Source: an uncultured Steroidobacter sp. (GTDB lineage Bacteria; Pseudomonadota; Gammaproteobacteria; Steroidobacterales; Steroidobacteraceae). Taken from it: a stretch of DNA of 36,283 nt. The notes under the pieces are model-generated. The model did no database searches and was not told the DNA's origin. It saw only the letters and a program-made list of their open reading frames with translations. Numbering within the stretch: the stretch's first letter is position 1; every line of letters starts with the position of its first letter. The stretch lies in NCBI RefSeq assembly GCF_937958065.1, contig NZ_CALFXI010000010.1, positions 1 to 36,283 on the forward strand. Direction: 5' to 3'. The position numbers were made by a program, and so were the translations under genes. Of the stretch, positions 34,545 to 36,283 are shown one piece after another.

Positions 34545-36283
34545 CTACTCGAGCTTCAACTCCATTCTGACCTGGTGGTCTTCCACTTTGCCTTCGCTAC
34601 GCTCGGCAGTGATGAATACGCGCTCGGGGCTCAGCTCGGTGTTGGCGAGCAGCGTATCCTGTACGGCCCGGGCCCGTTGTTGAGCGAGCGCGGTCAGCGC
34701 GGCATCGTTGGGCTTGAACCGATCGATCAGCGACTGCTCCAGATATTTCAGGCGCGCGTCGTAGCCGATGCCCTTGTCGGTCTGCGTTTCCGGTGCATAG
34801 TTCGGTGCGGACTTGGTCACTTCCTTGTAGACCTTCTCCAGCGCTGCGATCCGCTCACGCTTGGTTGCGTCATCCTTCGGCTCTTCGCTGGAAGTCTCGG
34901 GCGGCAGCTTCTCCTGCAACGCTGCGCGAGCCATCGCTTCACTGTCCTGCGACGAGACGACCGTCAGCGGCACGCTCAGTTTCAACTGCGGCCGCTCCAC
35001 CAGCGCCTTGGCAAGCGTGTTCAACTTCTCCGTTTGCGACACCTGCAGCTGGGGCGACCCGGGCTGGAACTCCACGAATGCCAGCTCCTCGCCGCCGCCG
35101 AACAACGAGCCGAGCGCGGCGAACGGCGCCGTGACCACTTTGGTCAGCAGGTTCAGCAGCGCTTTCCAGAGAATGGGACCGAGGCGGAAGTTCGGATCGT
35201 CGAGGGTGCCGCTCACCGGCAGATTCAGATCGATGATGCCGTGCCGATCCTTGAGCAGCGCCACTGCCAGCTTCAAGGGAATGGGCGCGGCGTCCTTGGA
35301 ATCGGTCTTGTCGCCGAATTCCAGGTTGTCGATGACGATGTGATGAGACGCGTCCAGCTTGCGATCTTCCACCAGATACTTCAGCTCGGTCGACAGCTTG
35401 CCCTTGCTGATGTTGTAGCCGGCGAACTTGCCGGAATACGGATTGAAGGTGGTCAGCTCCATGTTGCGGAAGTTCATCGACACATCGGTGAACACCGCCG
35501 CCGACAACAGGTTCACTTCGCCGCCGATGTCCACCGGGGCGTATTTGTCGACCTTGCCGTCGAGCTTCACCTTGGCGCGCGTGCTCGGGTCGCTCGACAG
35601 GCCCGTGACGGTGCCGTTGAGCTCCAGGATGCCGGTGGCGAACGAGGGCTCGATGGAATAGTCGGCGAAGTTCGCCGAGCCGTCGATGAACTGGACCGTC
35701 TTGATACGGACCGGGAACATGGGCCCGGAGGCGCCGCCGCTGTCTGCTGACTTGGGCGCTCGTTTATCGCTCGCTGATTTCTTGGCGTCGGCCTTCGCTC
35801 GTTTGTCGGCCCCGGATTCTTTGGCCGCCGCCTGCCCGGTATCGGAACGCTCATCATTCGTGCCGGCCGTATCTTCCTGCTCCGCAGCCGGCGCAGGCGC
35901 GCCCTCCGGACTCAGCACCTTCGTAACATTGAGCGTCCGGTCCTGCGCGATCACCACCTTGCCGTATGGCTGGCGCGCAACGATGCGGTTGATATCGAGC
36001 TTGTCCGGATTCTGTGAGTAATCGATGCCGGTCACGGCGAGGCTGCGCCACTTGATGAAGTCCTCGTTCACCAGCTGATCGGTCGTGCGCAGATCGGCCA
36101 CTCGGACCTCGCCCTTGAACCTGAGCGGCGGCGCCTCATCGGGTTCCGCCGCAAACGACACATCTCCTTTGACGCCGAGCCGCCCCGAATGCAGCGTCAT
36201 CGAAGTCATTTCGTTGAGATACGGCTGAATCGCCGGCAGCGCGAAGTCGGTCAGCTCCACCGCCAGCTGCGCACCGAGCGGCT
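34545..36283 (-). CDS. DUF748 AsmA-like envelope protein, N-terminus outside window
   Basis: At least 579 residues; the frame is still open at the right edge, so the start is missing. Visible are the repeated DUF748 blocks (VDIGGEVNLLSAAVFTDVSM, ELTTFNPYSGKFAGYNISKG, LKYLVEDRKLDASHHIVIDN) and LPVSGTLDDPNFRLGPI. These mark a large periplasmic beta-rich protein related to AsmA/TamB bridges; the missing front normally carries a membrane anchor. A charged, Ala/Lys/Glu-rich linker (roughly 36 kb back to 35.7 kb) interrupts the second domain. The C-terminal part ends in an OmpA-like pattern (ALAQQRARAVQDTLL, then ELSPERVFITA), like the peptidoglycan-binding end of related proteins. The role in lipid transport or envelope integrity is inferred from the family. 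Confidence 0.82.
   Translation of the reverse strand, partial: PLGAQLAVELTDFALPAIQPYLNEMTSMTLHSGRLGVKGDVSFAAEPDEAPPLRFKGEVRVADLRTTDQLVNEDFIKWRSLAVTGIDYSQNPDKLDINRIVARQPYGKVVIAQDRTLNVTKVLSPEGAPAPAAEQEDTAGTNDERSDTGQAAAKESGADKRAKADAKKSASDKRAPKSADSGGASGPMFPVRIKTVQFIDGSANFADYSIEPSFATGILELNGTVTGLSSDPSTRAKVKLDGKVDKYAPVDIGGEVNLLSAAVFTDVSMNFRNMELTTFNPYSGKFAGYNISKGKLSTELKYLVEDRKLDASHHIVIDNLEFGDKTDSKDAAPIPLKLAVALLKDRHGIIDLNLPVSGTLDDPNFRLGPILWKALLNLLTKVVTAPFAALGSLFGGGEELAFVEFQPGSPQLQVSQTEKLNTLAKALVERPQLKLSVPLTVVSSQDSEAMARAALQEKLPPETSSEEPKDDATKRERIAALEKVYKEVTKSAPNYAPETQTDKGIGYDARLKYLEQSLIDRFKPNDAALTALAQQRARAVQDTLLANTELSPERVFITAERSEGKVEDHQVRMELKLE

Overview
The window is high-GC bacterial chromosome, about 36.3 kb and almost fully coding. 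It looks like a free-living gammaproteobacterium. The evidence is a kdpFABC potassium pump, MltB, a NorR/flavohaemoglobin pair under a sigma-54 promoter, a DUF748 envelope protein, a large TonB receptor with a lipid-catabolic operon, and several secreted hydrolases. Nevskiales/Steroidobacterales would fit this mixture, but that is inference; there is no rRNA or other phylogenetic marker here. I see no tRNA, rRNA, CRISPR array, insertion sequence or prophage.

Layout. 1-4100: mltB, a decayed YjdF/DUF2238 gene fragment, an aldo/keto reductase and a secreted amidase, all on the minus strand. 4.3-12.9 kb: a six-gene minus-strand operon (TonB receptor, spinster-like MFS carrier, secreted type-B carboxylesterase, AlkK-like acyl-CoA ligase, TetR regulator, HSD17B4-like dehydrogenase) with tight couplings, a sigma-70-like promoter and an imperfect palindrome beside its -35. 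Together these would import an ester or lipid, hydrolyse it, activate the acid to its CoA thioester and oxidise it. 13-19.3 kb: single genes (SDR, small lipoprotein, GH43 lipoprotein, RecQ-family helicase with a UvrD/PcrA-like tail, small outer-membrane barrel, secreted amidohydrolase). 19.3-24.1 kb: kdpFABC preceded by an extra 54-residue membrane peptide gene; no kdpDE is adjacent. 24.2-27.2 kb: EthD-like protein, SMP-30-like protein, DUF488 protein, chloroperoxidase-like hydrolase.

27.3-31.4 kb is the most intriguing part. A six-helix membrane protein and a winged-helix regulator (overlapping genes) are followed by a divergent cis-prenyltransferase that overlaps a B12-type radical SAM gene, then a secreted DUF1223 protein. 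Two near-identical 20-bp palindromic sites (18/20 identical), one before the membrane-protein gene and one directly before the prenyltransferase, tie these genes into one likely regulon. I know of no described pathway with this make-up.

31.5-34.4 kb is a nitric oxide defence switch: hmp and norR are divergent, with three GT-N7-AC NorR-type sites and an exact-consensus sigma-54 promoter for hmp between them. The right end holds a DUF748 gene that runs off the window. Several convergent gene pairs are separated by strong GC hairpins without T-tracts, probably two-way terminators.
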